A DNA stretch of 64,000 nt from Roseicyclus salinarum (GCF_029624655.1 NZ_JARRSA010000002.1:62001-126000); one strand, 5' to 3'. Counted from the stretch's first letter, positions 35,124 through 43,929 are shown. Numbers and translations are program-made. The notes: generated by a model not told the origin, from the letters alone.

Positions 35124-36083
35124 TCAGCCGCCCTCGGGGTTGAAGCAGGCGGCCTGCGTCGCGTCGCTGACGGGCGCGAGGGCAGGGGTCTCGGCCGCGC
35201 AGCGCCCGATGGCGCGTGGGCACCTCGCGCGGAAGGCGCAGCCCTCGGGCGGGTTCAGCGGGTCGGGAAGCTCGGTCTCGCGGCCCTCGGGCGCCTTCAG
35301 TTCGCGTCCCACGACCGGTGCGCTGTCGGCGAGAAGTTTCGTGTAGGGGTGGCGCGGCCTGGCGAAGATCTCGCGTGCCGGACCGACCTCCACCAGAGCG
35401 CCGAAATAGAGAACCGCGATCCTGTCGCTGACGGCCTCGACCACCGCAAGGTCGTGGCTGATGAACAGGTAGGTCAGCCCGAACCGTCCCTTGAGATCGG
35501 CGAGCAGGTTCAGGACCTGCGCCTGCACCGACACGTCCAGCGCCGAGACGGGTTCGTCGAGGATCAGGATCCGCGCGTCGGCGGCCAGCGCGCGGGCGAT
35601 GCCGATGCGCTGGGCCTGACCGCCCGAGAACTCGTGCGGGTAACGGTCGAGGAACTCCTCGCGCAGGTTCACCGCCGCGAAGATCTCGCTGATGCGTTCG
35701 GCGCGGGCCGCCGCCTTCATCCCGTGGAGGTGCCGCAGCGGCGCCTCCATGATCTGGCGCACTGTCTTGCGCGGGTTCAGCGACGAGATCGGGTCCTGGA
35801 AGACATACTGGATCTTCCTGCCGAACTCGGCAGGATCTGCGGTGTCGAGCGGCGCGCCCTCGATCTCGATGCGGCCCGAGGTCGGCGGCAGCAGGCCCAC
35901 CAGCATCCGCGCCAGCGTCGACTTCCCGCAGCCGGATTCGCCCACGATGCCCAGCGTCTCGCCGGTGCGGACGGTCAGGTCGAGCGGGCGGACCGCGCGC
36001 ACCAGCGCCCGTGGCGGGCCGAACAGGCGCTTGCCCACGGGGAAGGACTTGCTCAGGGCCGTCAGTTTCAGCGCCTCGGTCAT
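35124..36083 (-). CDS. Peptide-type ABC transporter ATP-binding protein (DppF-like)
   Basis: 319 aa ABC domain: Walker A GESGCGKST, signature FSGGQAQRIGIARALA, Walker B ILILDEPVSALD, switch FISHDLAV. The C-terminal oligopeptide-transporter region has Cys residues (GCAFRARCPRAIGRCAAETP), as in DppF/OppF proteins with an Fe-S-like motif. Last gene of the second peptide-type operon; its ATG overlaps the stop of the fused permease-ATPase gene by 4 bases. Confidence 0.92.
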   Translation of the reverse strand: MTEALKLTALSKSFPVGKRLFGPPRALVRAVRPLDLTVRTGETLGIVGESGCGKSTLARMLVGLLPPTSGRIEIEGAPLDTADPAEFGRKIQYVFQDPISSLNPRKTVRQIMEAPLRHLHGMKAAARAERISEIFAAVNLREEFLDRYPHEFSGGQAQRIGIARALAADARILILDEPVSALDVSVQAQVLNLLADLKGRFGLTYLFISHDLAVVEAVSDRIAVLYFGALVEVGPAREIFARPRHPYTKLLADSAPVVGRELKAPEGRETELPDPLNPPEGCAFRARCPRAIGRCAAETPALAPVSDATQAACFNPEGG

Positions 36084-37969
36084 TCGGCGGCCTCTTCGTG
36101 CGGGGCGGGGACCGGGTGGATGCAGCGGACGCTGTGGTCCCTGCCGTGGGCGTCGAGCGCGATATCGCCCTCGCGGCACCGGGCGGTCGCGCGGTGGCAT
36201 CGCTCGGCGTAGGCGCAGCCCGGCGGCAGCCGGTCCACGGCCGGCGGCATTCCGGGAATGGCCTCGAGCCGCCGCCGCCCGCCGCCGAGTTCCGGCACGC
36301 AGGCCATCAGCTTGGACGTGTAGGGATGCGCCGGCGCGTTGAGGATGGTGTCGGTGGGACCCTCCTCGACGATGCGGCCGGCATACATGACCGCCACTCG
36401 GTCGCAGAGCTGCGCGACCACGCCGAAGTCGTGCGTGATGAACAGGATGGCGAGGCCCCGGTCGCGCCGCAGGTCGTCCAGAAGCGTCAGGATCTGCGCC
36501 TGCACGGTCACGTCGAGGGCGGTCGTCGGCTCGTCCGCGATGATCACGTCGGGATCGTTGGCAAGCGCCATCGCGATGCCAACCCGCTGGCGCATTCCGC
36601 CCGACAGCTCGTGCGGATATGTGTCGATGCGGCTTTCGGCGTTGGGGATGCGCACCTGCCTGAGCAGGTCGATCGCATGCGCGCGTCCCTCGGCCCGCCC
36701 GATGCGGCGATGGCTCGAGACGGCCTCGATCAGCTGGTCGCCCACGGTGTGGAGCGGGTGCAGCGTGGCCTGCGGATCCTGGAAGATGTAGGCGACGCGC
36801 CTGCCGCGCATCGACCGCAGCGTCTCGTAGGGCGCGCCGACGATGTCCTTGCCGTCGTAGTAGACCGCGCCTCCGGTGATGATGCCCGGCGGCGAGGCCA
36901 CGAGGCCCATGACCGACAGCGCCGTGACCGACTTGCCCGAACCGCTTTCGCCGATCAGGCCGACGCATTCGCCTGGCCGCACCGTGAGGTCGACCCCGCC
37001 CACCGCCTTGTAGACGCGGTCCTTGACGTGGAACTGGGTCCTGAGGCCGCGCAGCGCCAGAAGCCCTTCCGCGGGCGCGTCGGGGACCGGCCCCGTCCGC
37101 CGCACCATCGTCGCGGGCATCGGCCGCGACAGCGCGCCCGACTTCAGCCGCGGGTCGAGCGCGTCGCGCACCCCGTCGCCGAGGAGGTTGATCGCCATCA
37201 CGATGACGAGGATCATCAGCCCCGGCACGATCGACGTGTGCGGATTGGTGATCAGCGCAGAGCGCGCCTCGCCCAGCATGGAGCCCAGATCGGCCACGGG
37301 CGGCTGCGACCCGAGCCCGAGAAACGACAGGCCGGCCGTCTCGAGGATCATCCACCCCACCGTGGTCGACATCGCGATCACGATGACCGGCACGACGTTG
37401 GGCAGGACCTCGGTCACGATGATCTTCGCATCCGACAGCCCCGCAAGGCGGGCCGCGTCCACGAATTCCTTGTTGGCGATGCCGACCGTGATGCCGCGGA
37501 TGTTGCGCGCGAAGAACGGGATGTTGACGGCGGCCACCGCGATCAGGGCGTTCAGAAGGCCGGGGCCGAGGGCCGCCACGATGGCGAGCGCGAGCAGGAT
37601 GTAGGGGAACGCCATCAGCATGTCGACGCCGCGCATGATGACGTTGTCGGTGCGCCCGCCGTAATAGCCCGCGACGATGCCGATGGCGGCGCCAAGCGTC
37701 GCGGCGACCACGGCGGCGGCGAAACCCACGGCAAGACTGAGGCGCGTGCCCCACAGAAGCCTGCTCAGGAGATCGCGGCCAAGGTGGTCCGTGCCCAGTA
37801 GGGCGCCCTCGGAGAACGGCGGCTGGAAGCGGTCGGCTGTGCTCGTGACGTTGGGCGGAGCCAGCGGCAGGAGCGGCGTGATCAGCGCCACGATCACGAC
37901 CAGCGTCATCACGACCAGCCCGGCGAGCGCCAGGCGGTTGCGTGCGAGAAGCTTGAGGAACGCGGTCAT
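36080..37969 (-). CDS. Fused ABC permease-ATPase (DppC-DppD)
   Basis: 629 aa. Residues 1 to about 285 are a DppC-like permease (GTDHLGRDLLSRLLWGTRLS, FVDAARLAGLSDAKIIVTEV, FLGLGSQPPVADLG). A short linker rich in Pro/Ala follows, then a DppD-like ATPase from about 310 (GESGSGKSV, LSGGMRQRVGIAMALA, VIIADEPTTALD). It ends with the Cys-rich oligopeptide C-terminus (GCAYAERCHRATARC). One chain gives both pore half and motor. This fusion is known in some proteobacteria but differs from the ATPase-ATPase fusion of the neighbouring operon. Confidence 0.93.
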   Translation of the reverse strand: MTAFLKLLARNRLALAGLVVMTLVVIVALITPLLPLAPPNVTSTADRFQPPFSEGALLGTDHLGRDLLSRLLWGTRLSLAVGFAAAVVAATLGAAIGIVAGYYGGRTDNVIMRGVDMLMAFPYILLALAIVAALGPGLLNALIAVAAVNIPFFARNIRGITVGIANKEFVDAARLAGLSDAKIIVTEVLPNVVPVIVIAMSTTVGWMILETAGLSFLGLGSQPPVADLGSMLGEARSALITNPHTSIVPGLMILVIVMAINLLGDGVRDALDPRLKSGALSRPMPATMVRRTGPVPDAPAEGLLALRGLRTQFHVKDRVYKAVGGVDLTVRPGECVGLIGESGSGKSVTALSVMGLVASPPGIITGGAVYYDGKDIVGAPYETLRSMRGRRVAYIFQDPQATLHPLHTVGDQLIEAVSSHRRIGRAEGRAHAIDLLRQVRIPNAESRIDTYPHELSGGMRQRVGIAMALANDPDVIIADEPTTALDVTVQAQILTLLDDLRRDRGLAILFITHDFGVVAQLCDRVAVMYAGRIVEEGPTDTILNAPAHPYTSKLMACVPELGGGRRRLEAIPGMPPAVDRLPPGCAYAERCHRATARCREGDIALDAHGRDHSVRCIHPVPAPHEEAAE

Positions 37970-38913
37970 GTCTTGATCCTCGGGTCGAGCAGGCTCTGCC
38001 CGACGTCCACGATGATGTTGAACATGACGTAGCAGGCCGCGACGAAAACGACGCCGCCCTGCACCAGAAGGATGTCGCGGCGCAGGATCGCGTCGACCAG
38101 CATCCGACCCACGCCGGGCCACTGGAACACGATCTCGATATAGACCGCGCCCGACAGCACGAAACCCGCCTGGATCCCGAGGACCGGGATGATCGAGACC
38201 ATCGCCGCGCGCAGCGCATGGCCCCAGATCACGCGGCGCTCGTGCACGCCCTTGGCCCGCGCGGTGCGGATGAAGTCCTGCCGCAGCACCTCGAGCATGG
38301 CCGACCGCGACAGCCGCGCCACGACGCCCGTGGCCACGACGGCAAGCGCCGTGGCCGGCATGGCGAGATGGTCGAGCAGGACCCACGGCGTCCGGTCGCC
38401 GTAGATCGGCCACATGCCCGAGACGGGGAACCACCTGAGGTTCACCGCGAAGGTCAGGATCATCATCATTCCGAGGAAGAAGGACGGGATGGAGATGCCG
38501 AGCAGCACGAGGAAGGTGATGGCCTTGTCGGCAAGGCCGTACTGGTTGGCCGCCGAGACGACGCCGGCCGCGATCCCGAGCACCGAGCACAGCACGAAGG
38601 CGCTGCCGGCGAGGATCAGCGTGGCGTTGAACCGCTCCAGCACCTCGTCGAGCACGGGACGGTTCAGCGCGAAGGAACGTCCGAAATCGCCCTGCAGCAT
38701 GTTGCCGAGCCAGATGAAGTATCGCTGCACGAGCGGTTTATCGAGGCCGAGGTCCTGGTTCAGCGCCGCCACGTTCTCGGGCGTCGCGTAGGATCCCAGG
38801 ATCGCGGTCGCGGGGTCGCCCGGGATCATCGCCATGATCAGGAACACGATCACGGAGATGCCGACGAGGACGGGCACCGCCGAGACGAGGCGCTTGAGGA
38901 TGTAGCCGGTCAT
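37966..38913 (-). CDS. Peptide-type ABC transporter permease (DppB-like)
   Basis: 315 aa. LGLDKPLVQRYFIWLGNMLQ and GDFGRSFALNRPV are the DppB periplasmic signatures. About six hydrophobic helices, with the coupling motif in FIRTARAKGVHERRVIWGHA and YIEIVFQWPGVGRMLVDAI. The stop overlaps the start of the fused permease-ATPase by 4 bases. Confidence 0.92.
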   Translation of the reverse strand: MTGYILKRLVSAVPVLVGISVIVFLIMAMIPGDPATAILGSYATPENVAALNQDLGLDKPLVQRYFIWLGNMLQGDFGRSFALNRPVLDEVLERFNATLILAGSAFVLCSVLGIAAGVVSAANQYGLADKAITFLVLLGISIPSFFLGMMMILTFAVNLRWFPVSGMWPIYGDRTPWVLLDHLAMPATALAVVATGVVARLSRSAMLEVLRQDFIRTARAKGVHERRVIWGHALRAAMVSIIPVLGIQAGFVLSGAVYIEIVFQWPGVGRMLVDAILRRDILLVQGGVVFVAACYVMFNIIVDVGQSLLDPRIKT

Positions 38914-38978
38914 GAGCCCTCCGCGCGGGTCCGGTCCGCCGGGACGATCCCGCGGCGGATGTCCGGGGATCTGGTCGT

Positions 38979-39004
38979 CCGGGACGGCGCGAACGCCGCC
39001 CCGG
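38979..39004 (-). terminator. Hairpin after second peptide-type binding-protein gene
   Basis: Eleven-position stem with a single A-C mismatch (38979-38989 with 38994-39004) and a CGAA tetraloop, 9 bases after the binding-protein stop. A second imperfect inverted repeat (TCCGCC ... GGCGGA, 38936-38960) follows before the permease ATG. No clear T-run. Confidence 0.6.
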
Positions 39005-39013
39005 TCAAGGTGT

Positions 39014-40591
39014 TCAGTTCTTCACGACGTCATGCAAGAGCAGGAAGAAGGACGGCTCGAGGGTGAAGTTCTCGACCCGGTCGTTCGTCACGGCGTTCTG
39101 CTTCCAGTTCGCGACGAAGACCCAGGGCGCGTCCTCCTGCACGATCCGCTGCATCTCGCGGTAGAGCTCGGCGCGGCGCTCCTGGTCGGTGGCCGTGCGG
39201 GCCTCCTCGAGCAGCGCGTCGACCTCGGGGTTGGAGTAGTAGCCCGAGTTGAAGCCGCCCTCCGCCGGCCATGCGGCCGTGCGCAGCGCGAGATAGGGCA
39301 GGGTGTCGGGATCGTTCGTCATCCACGCCATCTCGGCCATGTCGGCCTCGCCCTCGAGCCCGGGGTTCACGCGCCCGAGGAACGTGTTCCACTCGTAGGT
39401 CTCGATGGTGACGTCGAAGCCCACGGCCTCGAGGTCTGCCTGGATCGCCGTGCCCATCGCCACGGGATCGAGCATCCCCGACCCGCCTTCGGTGACGTAG
39501 AAGGTGATCTCGGGGTTCTCGACGCCGGCCTCGGCCAGAAGGGCGCGGGCGCGCTCGGGGTCGTAGGGATAGGGCTCCAGCTCCGCGTTGTAGGCCCAGG
39601 CGAAGGCGGGCGGGGTCGGGCCTGCGGCGACCTCGGCCGTGCCTTCGAGCACGTCGTTCACGATCGCTTCCTTGTTGACGGCATAATTCGCCGCCTGCCG
39701 CACGCGCACGTCCGCGAAGGGGCCTTCCAGGGCGTTCAGGATCAGGAACCAGACGTGCGGACCGGCCTGTTCGTGAACGGTGAAGCCATCGCCCTCGAAC
39801 TCGCCGAGCGCGACGGGCGGCACCTCGACCATGACGTCGATCCCGCCCGCAAGCATCTCGGCGGTGCGGGTGTTTGCGTCGGTGATCGGCCGGAAGATCA
39901 CGGCCTGAAGCTCGGGCGCGCCGTCCCAGTAGTCGGGGTTGCCCTCGACCACCACGGCCTCGTTCGACCGCCATTCGGCGAAGGTGAAGGCGCCCGTGCC
40001 GCTGGGATTGCGGCCGAACTCGGCCCCGTGCTCCATCACGGCTGCAGGCGAGACGATCAGGCCGGTGGGATAGGCGAGGTTCGACAGGAACGGCGCGTAG
40101 GGCTCGTTCAGCGTGAAGCGCACGGTCATGTCGTCCACGGCCTCGACGGCCTCGACGGCCGAGAAGAAGAACGACAGAGGGAACGGCCCGGTGTCGTGGT
40201 AGGGGTGATCCTCGTTCAGCATCCGCTCGAAGTTGAAGACCACGGCCTCGGCGTCGAAGGGCGAGCCGTCATGGAAGCTCACGCCCTCGCGGAGCGTGAA
40301 CGTGTAGACGGTGCCGTCCTCCGAGACATCCCAGCCCGTGGCGAGCGCGGGCTCGACCTCCAGCGTGCCGGGCGCGTAGCGCACCAGCCCGTCGTAGAGG
40401 TTCATCAGGATGCGGAAGTCGTTCACCGCCGTCACCGCGTGCGGATCGAGCGCCTGCGGCTCGGCAATCTGGCCCACGACGAGAACGCCGGGCGGGGTCT
40501 GCGCCTCCGCGATGGTCCAGCCGCCGAGCGCGAAAGCGGTCGCCGCCGTCGCGGCCAGCATCGTGCGCCGTGTGAGGGAGAGCAGCTTCAT
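39014..40591 (-). CDS. Peptide-type ABC transporter substrate-binding protein
   Basis: 525 aa SBP_bac_5 protein. The signal peptide starts MKLLSLTRRTMLAATAATAF and ends near AEAQ; the paired Arg in LTRRTML may make it Tat-compatible. The mature part reads LVVGQIAEPQALDPHAVTAV, FTLREGVSFHDGSPFDAEAV and YREMQRIVQEDAPWVFVANW, as in DppA-like proteins. First gene of the operon to 35124. GAGGAAACCCC lies before the ATG, and two AT-rich palindromes lie 20-66 bases upstream, so the GntR regulator probably controls it. Confidence 0.9.
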   Translation of the reverse strand: MKLLSLTRRTMLAATAATAFALGGWTIAEAQTPPGVLVVGQIAEPQALDPHAVTAVNDFRILMNLYDGLVRYAPGTLEVEPALATGWDVSEDGTVYTFTLREGVSFHDGSPFDAEAVVFNFERMLNEDHPYHDTGPFPLSFFFSAVEAVEAVDDMTVRFTLNEPYAPFLSNLAYPTGLIVSPAAVMEHGAEFGRNPSGTGAFTFAEWRSNEAVVVEGNPDYWDGAPELQAVIFRPITDANTRTAEMLAGGIDVMVEVPPVALGEFEGDGFTVHEQAGPHVWFLILNALEGPFADVRVRQAANYAVNKEAIVNDVLEGTAEVAAGPTPPAFAWAYNAELEPYPYDPERARALLAEAGVENPEITFYVTEGGSGMLDPVAMGTAIQADLEAVGFDVTIETYEWNTFLGRVNPGLEGEADMAEMAWMTNDPDTLPYLALRTAAWPAEGGFNSGYYSNPEVDALLEEARTATDQERRAELYREMQRIVQEDAPWVFVANWKQNAVTNDRVENFTLEPSFFLLLHDVVKN

Positions 40592-40610
40592 GGGGTTTCC
40601 TCTCTGTCGC

Positions 40611-40628
40611 AATTTATCATGATGAATT
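40611..40628. promoter_or_regulatory. Operator-like palindrome, site 1
   Basis: AATTTATCATGATGAATT: 8 of 9 positions are self-complementary around the ATCATGAT core, in an AT-rich island within very GC-rich DNA. It lies 19 bases before the binding-protein ATG on the minus strand. A related site occurs at 40639-40657 and another in front of the GntR gene at 42141. Likely binding site of that regulator (inference). Confidence 0.65.
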
Positions 40629-40638
40629 GCATTACTGC

Positions 40639-40657
40639 GAATGATCATGATAAATTC
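40639..40657. promoter_or_regulatory. Operator-like palindrome, site 2
   Basis: GAATGATCATGATAAATTC carries the same core as site 1 in the opposite orientation (AATTTATCATGAT on the complementary strand). It lies 25 bases before the DUF1028 ATG. With site 1 it covers the divergent promoter between the transporter operon and the DUF1028 gene. Confidence 0.65.
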
Positions 40658-40682
40658 AAGAAAATTGTGGCGCGGAGACCCC

Positions 40683-41360
40683 ATGACCTTTTCACTTCTT
40701 GCGCGTGATGAAAAAACGGGCGCTCTGGTCGCTGCGGCCGCGACCGGCGCGCCCTGTGTCGGAGGCTGGGTGATTCGAGGATCGCTGGATGCGGGCCTCG
40801 TGGCCTCGCAGGGCACCGCGCCTTCCACGATCTGGCGCGAGGCGGTCCTTCGGCGCATGGCGGACGGGCAATCGGCGGAGCGGGCAGTGGCGGACGTCAC
40901 CGGCGCGGACCCCGGCCGGGGCCACAGACAGTTGTCGGCGCTCGACCTCTCCGGCGGGGGCGGCGCCTTCACCGGCGAGGCCTCGGTCGCCATCGCCGCC
41001 CATGACATCGGGCCGGGCGTCGTCGTTGCCGGGAACATGCTGTCGGGCAAGGAGGTGCTGGCCGCCTTCCGCGCGACGTGGGACGCGGGCGAGGGCGATC
41101 TCGGGGAACGCGCGCTCGCCGCGCTGCGGGCCGCGGAGAAGGCGGGGGGCGACATGCGCGGCCTGAGGTCCGCGGCGCTTCTGGTGCTGCACCCCAGCGT
41201 GCCGCCGCTCGACCTGCGGGTCGATCTCAGCGAGACGCCGCTTGCCGATCTTGCGCACCTGCTGCGCGCATCCCGGACGCCGCCCTATTCCGACTGGCTG
41301 AAGGTCGTGCCCGTGGCCGAGGACCCGCACCGCGCCCCGGAGGCCGCGCCCGAGCCCTGA
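40683..41360 (+). CDS. DUF1028 (Ntn-hydrolase-like) protein
   Basis: 225 aa. The opening TFSLLARDEKTGALVAAAAT followed by GASQ-like VASQGTAPSTIWREAVLRRM is the DUF1028 pattern. The family has an Ntn-hydrolase-like fold and often sits beside peptide-type importers, so an amidase or peptidase role on the imported compound is a reasonable guess; no activity is proved. The ATG at 40683 matches the family's N-terminus; an earlier in-frame ATG at 40641 lies inside operator site 2 and is rejected. Convergent with the GntR gene, 4 bases between stops. Confidence 0.85.
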   Translation: MTFSLLARDEKTGALVAAAATGAPCVGGWVIRGSLDAGLVASQGTAPSTIWREAVLRRMADGQSAERAVADVTGADPGRGHRQLSALDLSGGGGAFTGEASVAIAAHDIGPGVVVAGNMLSGKEVLAAFRATWDAGEGDLGERALAALRAAEKAGGDMRGLRSAALLVLHPSVPPLDLRVDLSETPLADLAHLLRASRTPPYSDWLKVVPVAEDPHRAPEAAPEP

Positions 41361-41364
41361 CCGC

Positions 41365-42129
41365 TCAATGCGCCGACATGAACCGGCGCATCACGCGGGC
41401 CTCCTGTCTCTGCATCATCCTTTCGGCGCTTTCCATGTGTGAGCGCATGACCGCGCGGGCCTTCTCGGCGTCGCCCGCTTCCAGCGCGGCGACGAGGTCG
41501 ATCTGGTGCTGCCGCCCGCGCGCCCAGAGCTCTTCGTTGTGGGGTTCGTAGAGACGGCGGTAGACGGTCAGGTCGGCGAGGATGCGCGCCATGAACGAGA
41601 CGCAGAACCCTAGAAGCGGGTTGCCCGCGTATTCCGCGAGCCTCTCGTGGAAGCGCAGCGACATGACGTGCTGGTCGCGTTCTTCCTCGGGCGAGCGCGC
41701 GGGATGGTCGTAGCGCGCGGCGATGTCCCTCAGGGCGGCAAGCTTCCCGGCGTCGAGCCGCCCGGCGAGCGAGGAGGCAAGCTCGGGCTCCAGCACCTTG
41801 CGCATCTGGTAGATGTCGGCGATCGACAGTTCCTGGAAGTAGAAGTAGTTGGCCAGAAGCGACTTCGCCCGTTCGGCCGTCACCTCGCCGACGAAACTGC
41901 CGCCTCCGGGTCCGGTGCGCGTGACGACAAGGCCCTGCGCCTCGAGGATTCGCATGGCCTCGCGGACCGTGCCCTTCGAGACGCCGAACTGCTCGATCAT
42001 CGCCGCCTCGTTCGGCAGCCGCGCGCCGGTTTGAAGGTCGCGCTCGACCACCCACTCCTTGATCCGGTCGGCCACCTGGACGGGCCGGGATCGGCGTTGC
42101 GACGGCCTGCCAATGGTATCGTCGGGCAT
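41365..42129 (-). CDS. GntR-family transcriptional regulator, FCD domain
   Basis: 254 aa. N-terminal winged helix (VADRIKEWVVERDLQTGARL, then NEAAMIEQFGVSKGTVREAM) and a C-terminal all-helical FCD ligand domain (YQMRKVLEPELASSLAGRLD, with later metal-binding-type His in LRFHERLAEYAGNP and HMESAERM). FCD members usually sense small carboxylates or amines, with metal. It likely controls the adjacent importer, DUF1028 gene and itself through the ATCATGAT-core palindromes. Confidence 0.92.
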   Translation of the reverse strand: MPDDTIGRPSQRRSRPVQVADRIKEWVVERDLQTGARLPNEAAMIEQFGVSKGTVREAMRILEAQGLVVTRTGPGGGSFVGEVTAERAKSLLANYFYFQELSIADIYQMRKVLEPELASSLAGRLDAGKLAALRDIAARYDHPARSPEEERDQHVMSLRFHERLAEYAGNPLLGFCVSFMARILADLTVYRRLYEPHNEELWARGRQHQIDLVAALEAGDAEKARAVMRSHMESAERMMQRQEARVMRRFMSAH

Positions 42130-42140
42130 CTGCCTCCCCG

Positions 42141-42157
42141 AAATTATCATGAAAATT
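42141..42157. promoter_or_regulatory. Operator-like palindrome in front of the GntR gene, site 3
   Basis: AAATTATCATGAAAATT lies 12 bases before the GntR ATG and matches the core of sites 1 and 2 (consensus close to AATTATCATGATAATT). It suggests autoregulation. The rest of the 198-base gap to 42327 shows no gene. Confidence 0.62.
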
Positions 42158-42327
42158 ATGGACGGCCTGCGCGGCGCGGTCCAGTGCGAAGGTGCCTTTT
42201 CCGCCCCCGGTCGCGCATTGCGGCACAGGGTCCCTGCGCCGATGTGCATTGATGCAGGGGGCCGAAACGCCGATGTCTTGGTCCGAACGCGCCGCGTGCG
42301 CGCCATCCGCATGAAGGAGCTTGGGAC

Positions 42328-43245
42328 ATGACCCGCACGATTCCCGGCCTGCACCACGTCACGGCCATCTCCGGCCCGCCGCAGCCCAACGTCGATTTCT
42401 TCACCGGCACGCTGGGCCAGCGGCTTGTGAAGAAGACGGTGAACTTCGACGCGCCCGACACCTATCACCTCTACTACGGGGACGACGCCGGCTCGCCGGG
42501 CACGATCCTGACGTTCTTTCCCTTCGCCGATGCCGGTCCGGGCCGCGCGGGTCCGGGGATGGCGCAGTCCTACGCCTACGCGGTGACGAAGGGCGGCTTC
42601 GATGGCTGGATGGACCGGCTGGCCGAGAGCGCCATCGACTTCGACGGACCCTTCGAGCGTTTCGGCGCACGGGTCCTGACCCTGCGCGATCCCGATGGCG
42701 CGCCCGTGGACCTCGTGGAGACGGATCGCGTCGGCGATGCGCCGCTCGACGGTTTCCATTCGGTGACGCTGTGGATACGCGATCCCGGCCCGACCGCGCG
42801 GCTTCTGACCGGCGTCTTCGGCTACGAGGAGGCGGGGCACGAGACGGCGGGCGGCGTGGAGCGTCTGCGCCTGCGCGCGCCGGGCGACGCGCGTGGCGCG
42901 GTCGTGGACCTGATGCGCTCGGACGCGCCGTCGATCGGCAGGCAGGGGGCTGGCACCATTCACCACGTCGCCTTCCGCGCCGAGACCGACGAGGTGCAGG
43001 GCGAATGGCGCGAGGCGCTGGCGAGCGCGGGCATGGCCGTGACGCCGGTGATCGACCGCCAGTATTTCAATGCGATCTACTTCCGTGAACCGGGCGGCGT
43101 CCTGTTCGAGATCGCGACCGACCCGCCGGGCTTCGCGGTGGACGAAGACGCGGCGCATCTCGGCGAGGCGCTGAAGCTGCCCGCGAAGTACGAGGGCATC
43201 CGCGACCGCATCGAGGCGGTGCTGCCGCCCCTGAAGGTGGCGTGA
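42328..43245 (+). CDS. VOC-family ring-cleaving dioxygenase-like protein (MhqO-like)
   Basis: 305 aa with two vicinal-oxygen-chelate modules. The metal ligands appear as His in GLHHVTAIS, His in IHHVAFRAE and Glu in LFEIATDPP. The motif GHETAGGVERLRL and the long C-terminus resemble the MhqO/LinE-type family linked to hydroquinone turnover. The next gene is an MhqD-like hydrolase starting on its stop codon (TGATG), the same pairing seen in Bacillus mhq operons. The true substrate is unproved. Confidence 0.82.
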   Translation: MTRTIPGLHHVTAISGPPQPNVDFFTGTLGQRLVKKTVNFDAPDTYHLYYGDDAGSPGTILTFFPFADAGPGRAGPGMAQSYAYAVTKGGFDGWMDRLAESAIDFDGPFERFGARVLTLRDPDGAPVDLVETDRVGDAPLDGFHSVTLWIRDPGPTARLLTGVFGYEEAGHETAGGVERLRLRAPGDARGAVVDLMRSDAPSIGRQGAGTIHHVAFRAETDEVQGEWREALASAGMAVTPVIDRQYFNAIYFREPGGVLFEIATDPPGFAVDEDAAHLGEALKLPAKYEGIRDRIEAVLPPLKVA

Positions 43246-43898
43246 TGGCCGCCGCGATCAGCCTTGCCGGGGCCGATCCCGCACGGGCGCGGGCCGGCCT
43301 CGTGCTCGTCCACGGGCGCGGCGCGACGGCCGACGGCATCCTCGACCTCGGCCATGCGCTGGGCCTGCCGGACCTTGCCCTCGTCGCGCCGCAGGCGCCG
43401 GGGATGACGTGGTGGCCCACGTCCTTCCTTGCGCCCACGGCGCAGATGGAGCCCTTCGTCGACCGCGGCATGGCGGCCATCGACACGGCCATCGCGATGC
43501 TGGTGGACAAGGGGGTGCCCTCCGACGGCATCGCGCTGGCCGGGTTCAGCCAGGGCGGGTGCCTCGCGCTGGAATACGCGGCGCGGCGTGGCGGGCTCGC
43601 GGCCGTGTTCGGTCTGTCGGCGGGGCTGGTCGGGACTGGCGACGCGGACGGCGGCCCGCAGGAGGCGCTTTACGGGTTCGGGCCGAAGGCGTTCGACTAC
43701 GCCACCAGGCTCGACGGAACGCCGGTGGAGATCACGGTCCACGAACGCGATCCGCATATCCCGCTGAAGCGCGCCGAGGACAGCGAGGCGGTCTTCGCGC
43801 GGCTGGGCGCGCGGGCGCGCCTGACGGTGACGCCGGGCGCGGGCCACGGGATCGGGCCCGAGGCCGTCGCGGCGATGCGCGGGCATCTCAACGTCTGA
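43245..43898 (+). CDS. Alpha/beta-hydrolase, phospholipase/carboxylesterase type (MhqD-like)
   Basis: 217 aa. LVLVHGRGATADGILDLGHA gives the oxyanion-hole HG, the nucleophile is in LAGFSQGGCLALEYA, and the catalytic Asp and His are near ERDPHIPL and GAGHGIGPEAV. Belongs to the esterase/lysophospholipase group that includes MhqD. Starts on the stop of the VOC gene (ATG 43245; a GTG at 43242 is also in frame). Followed by a perfect 9-bp hairpin. Confidence 0.85.
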   Translation: MAAAISLAGADPARARAGLVLVHGRGATADGILDLGHALGLPDLALVAPQAPGMTWWPTSFLAPTAQMEPFVDRGMAAIDTAIAMLVDKGVPSDGIALAGFSQGGCLALEYAARRGGLAAVFGLSAGLVGTGDADGGPQEALYGFGPKAFDYATRLDGTPVEITVHERDPHIPLKRAEDSEAVFARLGARARLTVTPGAGHGIGPEAVAAMRGHLNV

Positions 43899-43906
43899 GG
43901 TGTTCG

Positions 43907-43929
43907 GGCGGCCGGGGAAACCGGCCGCC
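43907..43929 (+). terminator. Hairpin after the VOC-hydrolase operon
   Basis: Perfect 9-bp stem GGCGGCCGG/CCGGCCGCC with loop GGAAA, 8 bases after the hydrolase stop. No T-run follows. Likely transcript end. Confidence 0.6.

Noticed and set aside
29738-40591. Recent duplication of one peptide importer operon
   Set aside because: Gene fusions, signal types and binding-protein sequences differ between the two operons.
40641-40683. ATG 40641 as the DUF1028 start
   Set aside because: It lies in the operator palindrome and adds residues not seen in the family; ATG 40683 has the right N-terminus.
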